Shown in pieces: positions 1-5,462 of a stretch of DNA of 5,462 nucleotides. The notes under the pieces are model-generated. The model had not been told where the DNA came from. It did no database searches and saw only the letters and a list, made by a program, of their open reading frames with translations. Location: contig JACMMM010000476.1 of the NCBI GenBank assembly GCA_014379065.1, positions 1 to 5,462 of the forward strand, read 5' to 3'. Within the stretch, counting starts at the first letter, position 1. Each line of letters starts with the position of its first letter. Both the position numbers and the translations under genes were made by a program. The DNA is from Saprospiraceae bacterium (lineage in GTDB: Bacteria; Bacteroidota; Bacteroidia; Chitinophagales; Saprospiraceae).

Positions 1-682
1 ATATGCTAATAATGTTGTTTCGCAGTAGTTTTTTAAACACTCCATTTTTTTCGAGGCTATCAAACCTATTCTGACCTGTATGCCGTACCATTGCCAACAG
101 ACTTTGGCAAAATACACGTTGGTATTTAATACTGTCAATATTTGTATTTAACCAATCACAAAATTGGTTCATACAGATTGAATCAATTATTTTAAAATTA
201 TTCACACCAATGTCATTAAAACGAATAAACTGATCAATAGCCAGAAAATCTTGAATTTCATTTCCAATCCTGGATGTAGCATAAGCCTCATAAAAATTCT
301 TATCAAGATCAAGCAGCGGCGATATTTGCATCCAAGCATCTCCAAAATATTTTTTGAAGGAAGTCGAATCATTGCCAAAGGATTTCCTTTCTATATATTT
401 AATGTCTTCATAGCCATTAAAATGTTTAAATTCATCTCTAAGCAATGAAATCGCAATATCTTTTCTATTCATTTTTACACACACCTTGATTCCATTAGAT
501 AAATTTAAATGGTCATAATTATAGTATTTTGTCAATGTATCCAATGTTTGCATTGCATCACTATATTGGTTAGTAATATAGTAATAATCAAAGCCTTGGA
601 TTAGCATGTCCCTATTTCTGTCTTGACAAGACAAATGATAATTTATTACTATAAAAAAACAAGCAAACAAAGCGACTTTCAT
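1..682 (-). CDS. Unrecognised exported protein, TPR-like N-terminal part (partial, C-terminus outside window)
   Basis: I translated this by hand from the minus strand: it is open from the ATG at 682 to the left edge, giving 227 residues with no stop. The N-terminus (MKVALFACFFIVINYHLSCQD) is a short basic start plus a hydrophobic core, which reads as a signal peptide. Cys19 might be a lipid-attachment site, but the -3 residue is His, so the lipobox is poor. Residues about 30-90 look helical and TPR-like (Y-x-x-A-x-x-x-L spacing). Residues about 148-227, with an IDQFIR segment followed by helices and a VRHTG segment, loosely recall DUF6624-type proteins of Bacteroidota; this is memory of a pattern, not a search. 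The gene follows the double-glycine peptide gene by 57 nt in the same direction, so co-expression is likely. It is markedly more AT-rich than its neighbours (14 G+C of 60 at 481-540). No catalytic motif was recognised. A partner or immunity role is only inference. Confidence 0.75.
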   Translation of the reverse strand, partial: MKVALFACFFIVINYHLSCQDRNRDMLIQGFDYYYITNQYSDAMQTLDTLTKYYNYDHLNLSNGIKVCVKMNRKDIAISLLRDEFKHFNGYEDIKYIERKSFGNDSTSFKKYFGDAWMQISPLLDLDKNFYEAYATSRIGNEIQDFLAIDQFIRFNDIGVNNFKIIDSICMNQFCDWLNTNIDSIKYQRVFCQSLLAMVRHTGQNRFDSLEKNGVFKKLLRNNIISI

Positions 683-695
683 AAGAAAAATTTGA

Positions 696-726
696 AAGGC
701 AGCTCATCCGAATGATGAGCTGCCTT
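696..726 (-). terminator. Hairpin between peptide gene and downstream gene; intrinsic terminator or attenuator
   Basis: A perfect 13-bp inverted repeat (AAGGCAGCTCATC at 696-708, GATGAGCTGCCTT at 714-726) encloses a 5-nt loop. On the minus strand the stem is followed by TCAAATTTTTCTT, a fair but broken T-tract that runs directly into the ATG at 682. It lies 14 nt after the stop codon of the double-glycine peptide gene. It may end or stabilise the peptide transcript while allowing some read-through into the next gene. On the plus strand the stem is followed by CTTTTA, so weak bidirectional function is possible, but no plus-strand gene ends here. Confidence 0.55.
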
Positions 727-739
727 CTTTTACAAAATA

Positions 740-931
740 TTAGTTGGATTTATTATCCACATCTGAAGCAGTGTATTCCAATTTAGCATCTGATGTGCCA
801 AAATTTGTTATCGTATCAAAGCGCCCCGAACTTCCTTCGTGTGTGTACACAGTCTTTCCGCCAGCAATACGTTGGTTAAACTGTTGGCTCAATTGAGAAG
901 ATTCAAACTTTTGAAAAAGATTCTTTTTCAT
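740..931 (-). CDS. Double-glycine leader peptide (putative secreted peptide / RiPP or bacteriocin-like precursor)
   Basis: A 63-residue protein with a leader typical of Bacteroidota GG precursors. It opens MKKNLFQKFESSQL, has an amphipathic stretch to residue 22, then A-G-G at 23-25. Cleavage after Gly25 would release a 38-residue product beginning KTVYTHEG. The product has no Cys, 11 Ser/Thr, 6 acidic residues and several Gly, so lanthionine or disulfide chemistry is excluded for the core. No ester-forming graspetide motif was recognised. The pairing with a C39-protease ABC exporter encoded two genes upstream in the same direction is what makes the call credible; C39 domains are known to cut after Gly-Gly. 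The start at 931 is preceded by an A-rich region without a Shine-Dalgarno sequence, as usual in this phylum. The role (antimicrobial, signal or other) cannot be told from sequence. The closest family I can name is the GG-Bacteroidales natural product precursor group (TIGR04149-like); membership is unverified. Confidence 0.72.
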   Translation of the reverse strand: MKKNLFQKFESSQLSQQFNQRIAGGKTVYTHEGSSGRFDTITNFGTSDAKLEYTASDVDNKSN

Positions 932-992
932 GTTAATAGATATTTTTCTTGCTTTTCCCTCTTTTCAATCGCCCTCCTCCTCATGGATTCAG

Positions 993-1014
993 GCCGGGTA
1001 GGAATATTCCCGAC
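993..1014 (-). promoter_or_regulatory. Palindrome and possible hairpin upstream of the peptide gene
   Basis: The 117-nt spacer between the wHTH gene and the peptide gene contains the perfect palindrome GGAATATTCC at 1001-1010. Overlapping it, the minus-strand RNA can form GTCGGG / CCCGGC (1009-1014 with 993-998, one G-U pair) around a 10-nt loop. The two structures exclude each other, so this is either a two-fold DNA operator or an RNA hairpin. It lies 60-80 nt before the peptide start, a place where differential expression of the peptide could be set. No TAnnTTTG promoter box was found in this spacer, so a separate promoter for the peptide is not shown. Confidence 0.3.
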
Positions 1015-1048
1015 TTCTTAACCTTTAACTCTCGCGAACTGCAAAAAG

Positions 1049-1384
1049 TCAAGAAGCATGACAAAAGTCCTTCCACTCCCTGCCAAAATCTGGCAGTCCC
1101 GAAAAAACATCCAACTTTTTTTCACCGCCTCGAATTGCCATTAGTTTGTCCTGCCCGACCAAGATAGAGAACTCGATTTTCACTTGTTCAGAATAATAAT
1201 AAGTATCAGCCTGTTTGTCGTACGCGATGGGAAATCCCTGGTCTCGCAGTTCACCCATTAATCTATAAAGATTGCGCTCGCTTGTGCTCAAGCGAAAGGC
1301 CAGCTGTGCTGGCGCCCCGGTAGATCGGGTTCGGATGAGATGGTCAATCCGTTGAAGCAGAAAAAGGTCAGAGAAAATGTTCAT
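1049..1384 (-). CDS. Small winged helix-turn-helix DNA-binding protein
   Basis: A 111-residue protein whose residues about 8-65 follow the HTH_11/DeoR-like winged-helix pattern: LQRIDHLIR (helix 1), APAQLAFRL (helix 2), STSERNLYRLMGELRDQG (recognition helix), then FPIAYDKQADTYYYSE as the beta wing. Residues 66-111 are short and carry no recognised effector domain, unlike the longer WYL or DeoR sugar-sensing regulators. The protein is therefore little more than a DNA-binding module, probably acting as a dimer. It lies between the exporter and the peptide gene in the same direction, which suggests a dedicated regulator of the cassette; its operator is unknown, and the palindrome at 1001-1010 and the repeats at 3800-3823 are candidates. 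The start at 1384 puts helix 1 about ten residues in, a sensible position. Fold call is good, target is inference. Confidence 0.75.
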   Translation of the reverse strand: MNIFSDLFLLQRIDHLIRTRSTGAPAQLAFRLSTSERNLYRLMGELRDQGFPIAYDKQADTYYYSEQVKIEFSILVGQDKLMAIRGGEKKLDVFSGLPDFGREWKDFCHAS

Positions 1385-1453
1385 GATGAAGTAGTTGTGT
1401 GTTATTACGTGTTCACTATGGGTAGACTTATTGTATGGCTTGATGGGTCAAAA

Positions 1454-3715
1454 TCAAGCACCCAGTTCCAGTTGATTTTTCACGAGGTCAAAATATGCGC
1501 CTCTTCGAGCCACCAATTCATCGTGCGTACCTTGCTCAACGATGTTGCCTTTTTCTAACACGACAATCTGGTCTGCATGGCGCACAGTGCTTAAGCGGTG
1601 TGCAACAATAACAACAGTTTTGGCAGCCCCGGCCCCGCCCTCTCTTTTAAGAGAAGGCTCACGGTAAAACGATTGCAGGTTCTCTACAATGGCCCGTTCG
1701 TTATTGGCATCTAGGGCGTTGGTGGCTTCGTCGAAGAACAGGTAATCTGGGTTTTTGTATACGGCCCGCGCAATCAGCATTCGTTGACGCTGCCCTTGGC
1801 TGATGCCGTTACCTTGCGTCCCAATTTTAGTGTTGTACCCAAGCGGGAGTTCATCAATGAAGGAACGAATGTTACCCATGTCCACGGCATGCACCAGCTT
1901 GGCAGCGTCCGGATGGTCGTCGCACTCCGCAATGTTGTTGGCAATGGTATCCGAAAAAATAAACCCGTCTTGCATGACTGTGCCACAGCTTTTGCGCCAT
2001 TCAGCAGGGTTTATGGAAGTCAGGGGTGTGTTGCCAATGCTGATATTCCCTTTGGTAGGCTGGTAAAAACCCAAAAGGAGTTTTAACAAAGTGGTTTTGC
2101 CGCTGCCACTAGTGCCCACAATGGCCGTGATCTTACTTTGCGGGATACTCAAGTTGATGTCCGTGAGTACATCATCGAATAGCGCATTGTAACGGAAGGA
2201 GAGGTTTTCTATGTGGATGGCTGCGCGTTGCGGATCTCCTTCCGTAGGGGAGGATGTGCGTTGTGCGAAGGCATGTAAAGTAGATGCTCCTTCGTCCTGC
2301 ACTTCGTGGATCTCATTCATACGTTCCAAACTAATTTTGGCATCCTGTGCAGAACGGATAAACGTGATAAACTGCTGCAAAGGGGCATCCAATTGCCCTA
2401 CCATGTACTGAGTGGCCAGCATCATGCCGAGCGTCATCTGGCCGTCAATCACGGATTTGGCGGCGAGAAAAGTGATGATGATATTTTTGCTTTGGTTGAT
2501 AAAGCCCGCACCTGCTTCTTGCCATTGGGCCAGGTTGAGCGAACGGAGGCTGGTGTGAAAGAGTTGCGCTTGAATGCCCGCCCATATCCAACGCCTCTTG
2601 CGCTCGGAGCCTTGCAGTTTGATCTCCTGCATTCCTTGTATCAGTTCGATCAGGGTATTGTTGTTTTCACTCGCCTGCCGAAAGCGCGTGTAGTCTAATT
2701 CTTTGCGACGGCGCAGGAAAAATGCAATCCATGTGATATAAAGGACAGCTGCTAATGCAAAAACACCAAATATCGTGACGTTGTACAGCAAGAGGATGGC
2801 ACTAAATACCACGAAATTGAAAGCCGAGAAGATCACCGGAAGTGCTGAATGCGTTAAAAACGCCTCGATTCGCCCTTGATCGCCAATGCGCTGCATAAGG
2901 TCGCCCGTCATTTTGGTATCGAAAAAGCCAATGGGCAAGCGCATCAGTTTTGCTAAAAAGTCGCTGACCATGGAGACGTTTATCCGGGTGCCGATGAACA
3001 ACAAAATCCGGCTTTGCAGGAACTGCACCACAATTTGGCTGAGAAACAACATCACTTGGGCCAGCAGTACCAGGTAGATAAACCCAACATTTCGATTGTC
3101 AATGCCAAAATCTACAATGCTCTGCGTCAACAACGGAAAAATCAGCATCAGCAGACTCCCCAGGGCCATGCCGATGAGCAACTGGGAGATCAAGCGCCGG
3201 TGAGGCCGCACGTATTCCAAAAGGGTTCCCAGCCTTGCTTTTTTTTCAGATGGGACGCTATCATGTTGGTAAAACTTTGGCGTAGGCTCTAGCAGAATCA
3301 ATATCCCCTGATCTGTGTCGCTCAGCCATGATTTTTCAAAGTCTTTCCGTGCAAGTTTGAACTTCCCTGCGGCGGGGTCAGCTACCCAAATGAAGCGATG
3401 GTTGACCTTGTAGATGACCACGAAATGCTGTTGATTCCAATGTGCAATGCAAGGAACTGGGGCATTTAGCAGACAAGCGGTATCCTCGCCTGTGTCAAAG
3501 GGCACTTTTACCGTCATAGCCCTAAATCCAATGGCCTCTGCTGCTTCCATAATGCCCAGAGCAGATACGCCTTCGCGGCTCAGGTAACTGCGCTCGCGCA
3601 AGTAAGTCAGGGGATATTGCCGGCCATGAGCGGCAGCGATCATCCAAAGGCAGCTAGGGCCGCAATCCATTGCATCTCTTTGCCTAAAAAAGGGGAAACT
3701 GAACGACTTGTGCAT
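1454..3715 (-). CDS. Peptidase (C39)-containing ABC exporter for double-glycine peptides
   Basis: A 753-residue protein combining protease, membrane and ATPase parts, so it should cut and export GG-leader peptides across the inner membrane. The N-terminal C39 domain (about 1-145) shows Q12, catalytic C18 in DCGPSC, H97 in HFVVIY and D113 in ADPAAG. The transmembrane domain (about 170-450) has hydrophobic segments near 175-196, 211-232, 292-311, 313-334 and further ones near 405-440, with the FFDTKMTGDLMQR coupling region at 264-276. The ATPase domain has Walker A GTSGSGKT (534-541), Q-loop Q582, signature ISQGQ (638-642), Walker B ending FFDEA with D662/E663, and switch H706. All catalytic residues are present, so it should be active. 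The length is about normal for the family, apart from an unusual insertion of about 13 residues at 686-698, between Walker B and H706. A natural substrate is the GG peptide encoded at 740-931. No HlyD-type adaptor gene is visible nearby. Confidence 0.95.
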   Translation of the reverse strand: MHKSFSFPFFRQRDAMDCGPSCLWMIAAAHGRQYPLTYLRERSYLSREGVSALGIMEAAEAIGFRAMTVKVPFDTGEDTACLLNAPVPCIAHWNQQHFVVIYKVNHRFIWVADPAAGKFKLARKDFEKSWLSDTDQGILILLEPTPKFYQHDSVPSEKKARLGTLLEYVRPHRRLISQLLIGMALGSLLMLIFPLLTQSIVDFGIDNRNVGFIYLVLLAQVMLFLSQIVVQFLQSRILLFIGTRINVSMVSDFLAKLMRLPIGFFDTKMTGDLMQRIGDQGRIEAFLTHSALPVIFSAFNFVVFSAILLLYNVTIFGVFALAAVLYITWIAFFLRRRKELDYTRFRQASENNNTLIELIQGMQEIKLQGSERKRRWIWAGIQAQLFHTSLRSLNLAQWQEAGAGFINQSKNIIITFLAAKSVIDGQMTLGMMLATQYMVGQLDAPLQQFITFIRSAQDAKISLERMNEIHEVQDEGASTLHAFAQRTSSPTEGDPQRAAIHIENLSFRYNALFDDVLTDINLSIPQSKITAIVGTSGSGKTTLLKLLLGFYQPTKGNISIGNTPLTSINPAEWRKSCGTVMQDGFIFSDTIANNIAECDDHPDAAKLVHAVDMGNIRSFIDELPLGYNTKIGTQGNGISQGQRQRMLIARAVYKNPDYLFFDEATNALDANNERAIVENLQSFYREPSLKREGGAGAAKTVVIVAHRLSTVRHADQIVVLEKGNIVEQGTHDELVARRGAYFDLVKNQLELGA
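1625..1660 (-). repeat. REP-like palindromic G/C-rich insertion inside the exporter ATPase domain
   Basis: On the minus strand this stretch reads as a small palindrome TCTCTTAAAAGAGA (plus 1641-1654; stem TCTCTT/AAGAGA, loop AA) followed by a G-rich tail, GGGCGGGGCCGGGG. It encodes EPSLKREGGAGAA (residues 686-698), a low-complexity linker between a conserved helix ending LQSFYR and the strand KTVVIVAHR. Related ABC exporters usually join these directly. Short palindrome plus G-rich tail units resemble dispersed intergenic repeats that I recall from Bacteroidota genomes. Only one copy is in this window, so repeat status is inferred. Confidence 0.35.
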
Positions 3716-3799
3716 GTTTGATGTTTGGGTAAAAGGAAAACCTTAGGTCTTTTCAACTCGACTCAGCAAAGGTGGGCTGACTTCAACCTGAAAAAAAAT

Positions 3800-3823
3800 G
3801 ACACTTTTTCGAGACTTTTCCGA
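3800..3823. repeat. Imperfect tandem 11-nt direct repeat in the divergent promoter region
   Basis: GACACTTTTTCGA (3800-3812) and GAGACTTTTCCGA (3811-3823) match at 11 of 13 positions and share two bases, giving an 11-nt period, about one helical turn. The pair sits just downstream of the proposed minus-strand -7 box, where a bound protein could block the exporter transcript. Function as an operator is inference; a chance match in T-rich DNA is possible. Confidence 0.3.
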
Positions 3824-3830
3824 CCTATCC

Positions 3831-3860
3831 AAAAGGTACTTTAAGGATCATGCCTAACAA
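3831..3860 (-). promoter_or_regulatory. Candidate promoter for the exporter operon
   Basis: On the minus strand TTG (3860-3858) is followed, after 19 nt, by TACCTTTT(G) (3838-3831), close to the Bacteroidota arrangement of TTTG, a 19-21 nt spacer and TAnnTTTG. The last consensus G is shifted by one base. Transcription would start near 3824 and leave a leader of about 110 nt before the exporter ATG at 3715. It is the best minus-strand candidate I found between 3716 and 3960. Confidence 0.35.
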
Positions 3861-3890
3861 TCCGATGTTCAAATTGAATTTAACTTTTCG

Positions 3891-3925
3891 TTTCAGAATT
3901 CCGGCTCAAGGACAGCCTATTTTTG
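3891..3925 (+). promoter_or_regulatory. Candidate promoter for the TlpA-like gene
   Basis: TATTTTTG at 3918-3925 is an exact match to the Bacteroidota -7 consensus TAnnTTTG. The -33 side is weak: TTTC at 3891-3894 with a 23-nt gap. A start near 3931 would give a leader of about 30 nt before the ATG at 3961. No Shine-Dalgarno sequence lies in that leader; it is A-rich instead. The whole gap 3716-3960 (245 nt) holds no gene that I can see. Confidence 0.45.
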
Positions 3926-3960
3926 CGGCTAAATTTTGACAAAAAAGGATTTCACCAAAC

Positions 3961-5355
3961 ATGAAAAAACTACTCCTCGCTGTACTGCTTATGCCCGCTT
4001 CACTGTGGGCCTTCCAAAAAAACAACCCTGTAAAACCCGCCCATTTGCCTTCTAATAGCGGTAAAAACGTCACACTCATCTGTCGCCTCTATGGCACGCA
4101 GCAAAGTGCTGACACCGTTTATCTGTATGAAAATCTGGGCCTTGCCAAACGCATTGTTGCTCGTGCCGGCAAAAGTGGAGTTGACAGTGCTTATGTTTTG
4201 ACCGTACCTGGCGGGGCCGCGCGTTTTTACAGCGTTGGCGCAAACGAGCAATCTACCGCCAAAGTCATTTTGGGCGAAGAAGCACAAGTGACCTTATGGG
4301 GCAACACCCAGTTTATGAACAAGGCCCGTACCGTCAATTCCCCGGCCAATAAGGCTTTGGAAACACTTCAAGAACGACTCGCTCAATTTGCCACAGAAAG
4401 CACTCAAGTGCGGGCACAGTTCAACCAATCCACCGGCACCACGCGTCGCAGCATGGAAGAACGGGTGGCCCAGTTTGGTCAGCGCAAAGTGCGTTTCCTC
4501 GACTCGCTCAAAACTGCTAATCCGCTTCTTTGGCGCACTGCCAGCCTCCAACTGACGCCTGACTATGCAGGGCAGGGCGGTTCAGAATCCGAGTTTTATG
4601 GCAAAGAATATTTCCGTTGGGCTGACCTGAGCGACAAGGCCTTTGAGCAAATCCCGGATGTGTACAATGCATTTGATGCCTATCTCGCTACACAGTTCCA
4701 ACTAGCTGTCCCGCATGAAAAAGCGATACAAATGGCCGAAGCCCAACTTCTTAAGATACCTTCTGCCAGTGGTACCTATCGCATGGCATTGGGTGGCATA
4801 GTGGCTTCGCTTAAGGCGAATAACAGCCCTCAATACCCAGCAGTCGCTAAAAAGTATATCGGACTTTACACTTCAAAAAACTTGGGCGAGATACCTGCCA
4901 TGGAGATGGAATTGAAAAAATCCGCCACTTTCCTGACGGGTTTTGAAGCCCCTGACCTCGCGGGCATGACTCCTGACAGCGGACAGTATTCGCTCAAACA
5001 ATTGCGCGGGAAAGTGGTGATGATTGACTTTTGGGCCAGCTGGTGCGGACCTTGCCGGAAGGAAAACCCCAATGTGGTTGCCAATTACAATAAATACCAC
5101 GACAAAGGCTTCGACATCCTTGGTGTGAGCCTCGACCGAGAGATCAATGCATGGCGCAATGCCATCAAACAAGATGGCCTGCCTTGGCACCATATCAGCG
5201 ACCTTAAAGGCTGGCAAAGTTCCCACGCCGCACTCTATTCCGTTAGCTCTATACCGCAAACGCTGCTTGTTGACCGACAGGGCAACATCATCGCACGCAA
5301 TTTGCGCGGGGAGCAATTGGGGGCGAAATTGGAAGAGATATTTGGAACTAAATGA
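3961..5355 (+). CDS. Secreted TlpA-family thiol-disulfide protein with DUF4369-like N-terminal domain
   Basis: A 464-residue envelope protein. Residues 1-17 are a classical signal peptide (MKKLLLAVLLMPASLWA, likely cut before F18). Residues about 35-120 look like the beta-rich DUF4369-type domain found before TlpA domains in Bacteroidota (DTVYLYENLG, then DSAYVL and ARFYSVG). Residues about 120-325 are mainly helical and lack known motifs. The thioredoxin/AhpC-TSA-like domain begins near FEAPD at 328-332, carries the redox site WCGPC at 361-365 (C362, C365) and the cis-proline in IPQT (P432). It should act as a thiol-disulfide oxidoreductase outside the cytoplasm; the usual role of the fold is reduction of exported proteins, but the substrate here is unknown. 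It is transcribed away from the exporter operon and has its own terminator, so it is probably a single-gene unit. A link to the peptide cassette is not supported, since the peptide has no Cys. Confidence 0.92.
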   Translation: MKKLLLAVLLMPASLWAFQKNNPVKPAHLPSNSGKNVTLICRLYGTQQSADTVYLYENLGLAKRIVARAGKSGVDSAYVLTVPGGAARFYSVGANEQSTAKVILGEEAQVTLWGNTQFMNKARTVNSPANKALETLQERLAQFATESTQVRAQFNQSTGTTRRSMEERVAQFGQRKVRFLDSLKTANPLLWRTASLQLTPDYAGQGGSESEFYGKEYFRWADLSDKAFEQIPDVYNAFDAYLATQFQLAVPHEKAIQMAEAQLLKIPSASGTYRMALGGIVASLKANNSPQYPAVAKKYIGLYTSKNLGEIPAMEMELKKSATFLTGFEAPDLAGMTPDSGQYSLKQLRGKVVMIDFWASWCGPCRKENPNVVANYNKYHDKGFDILGVSLDREINAWRNAIKQDGLPWHHISDLKGWQSSHAALYSVSSIPQTLLVDRQGNIIARNLRGEQLGAKLEEIFGTK

Positions 5356-5374
5356 GGGTTTGGTTCGGAACATA

Positions 5375-5413
5375 GTGGGGGTGCGACGTCGAGGCGCACC
5401 CCCACAGTTTTTT
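5375..5413 (+). terminator. Intrinsic terminator of the TlpA-like gene
   Basis: An 11-bp perfect stem, GTGGGGGTGCG (5375-5385) with CGCACCCCCAC (5395-5405), closes a 9-nt loop and is followed by AG and six T residues (5408-5413). It starts 20 nt after the stop codon. This is a textbook Rho-independent terminator. Confidence 0.93.
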
Positions 5414-5444
5414 AAAACCAATGCCAAGAAAGACCTCCCTTTTT

Positions 5445-5452
5445 TATTTTTG
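5445..5452 (+). promoter_or_regulatory. Possible -7 promoter box for a gene beyond the right edge
   Basis: TATTTTTG matches the Bacteroidota -7 consensus exactly and is the same octamer as the one proposed for the TlpA-like gene. It lies after the terminator and before the window ends, where a following plus-strand gene would need a promoter. No convincing -33 element is seen about 20 nt upstream, and the T-rich surroundings make a chance match quite possible. Confidence 0.2.
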
Positions 5453-5462
5453 TTTAAGCTTC

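Noticed and set aside
251..448. 65-residue plus-strand frame in the AT-rich left end
   Set aside because: The opposite strand holds a longer open frame with a signal peptide and correct operon orientation; this one is low-complexity and lacks a promoter.
1118..1136. Gly-Gly at residues 86-87 of the wHTH protein as a possible second leader cleavage site
   Set aside because: It follows a DNA-binding domain rather than a short amphipathic leader, so it is probably coincidental.
1781..1801. Non-canonical ABC signature ISQGQ instead of LSGGQ
   Set aside because: As far as I recall, SQGQ variants are common in Bacteroidota peptidase-containing exporters, so I do not treat it as a defect.
1784..2086. 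Plus-strand open frames across the exporter gene, including those near 1784-2086, 2306-2698 and 3014-3292
   Set aside because: They lie opposite a gene with full, ordered ABC and C39 motifs, have no recognisable domain and read as antisense shadows.
3725..3760. Small AAGG/CCTT hairpin in the exporter leader as a possible riboswitch
   Set aside because: Only four base pairs with no further conserved structure visible; not enough to support an RNA element.
4873..5427. 184-residue minus-strand frame opposite the TlpA-like gene
   Set aside because: It runs through the thioredoxin domain and the terminator stem, and its translation shows no family motif.
1..5462. CRISPR arrays, tRNA or rRNA genes, insertion sequences
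   Set aside because: No regular spaced repeats, tRNA cloverleaf, rRNA segments, transposase motifs or terminal inverted repeats were seen.

Overview
This window most likely comes from a Bacteroidota chromosome, possibly the Saprospiria/Chitinophagia side, though the genus is not resolved. The reasons are a short double-glycine precursor peptide of a kind common in this phylum, a peptidase-containing ABC exporter, and a TlpA-family thioredoxin with a long N-terminal domain. There are also no Shine-Dalgarno sites, A-rich stretches lie before the start codons, and one exact copy of the Bacteroidota -7 promoter box (TAnnTTTG) sits at a sensible place.

Layout. Positions 1-3715 form one minus-strand gene train, which reads from right to left. 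It starts with a complete C39-peptidase ABC exporter (3715 to 1454) and then a small winged-helix DNA-binding protein (1384 to 1049). Next is a 63-residue double-glycine leader peptide (931 to 740). Last is an AT-rich exported protein of unknown function (682 to beyond the left edge), of which the first 227 residues are visible. The spacers are 69, 117 and 57 nt. The last one holds a strong 13-bp hairpin. Positions 3716-3960 are a divergent promoter region. Positions 3961-5355, plus strand, encode a secreted TlpA-like thiol-disulfide protein, closed by a textbook intrinsic terminator at 5375-5413.

How the genes may work together. The exporter's N-terminal cysteine protease (C18, H97, D113 visible) belongs to the group that cuts leaders after Gly-Gly. 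The 63-residue product has Gly-Gly at 24-25, so the two make a plausible protease/substrate pair. The wHTH protein is a candidate local regulator. The downstream exported protein could be a partner, immunity or accessory factor, but the sequence does not show which. No RiPP-modifying enzyme (radical SAM, ATP-grasp, lanthionine synthetase) and no HlyD-type adaptor is visible, so the modification state of the peptide is open. The TlpA gene is divergently transcribed and may be unrelated; the predicted mature peptide has no cysteine.

The most interesting signal is this compact peptide-export cassette. Secondary points are a REP-like palindromic insertion inside the exporter's ATPase domain, a composition drop in the leftmost gene, and possible regulatory structures just before the peptide gene.
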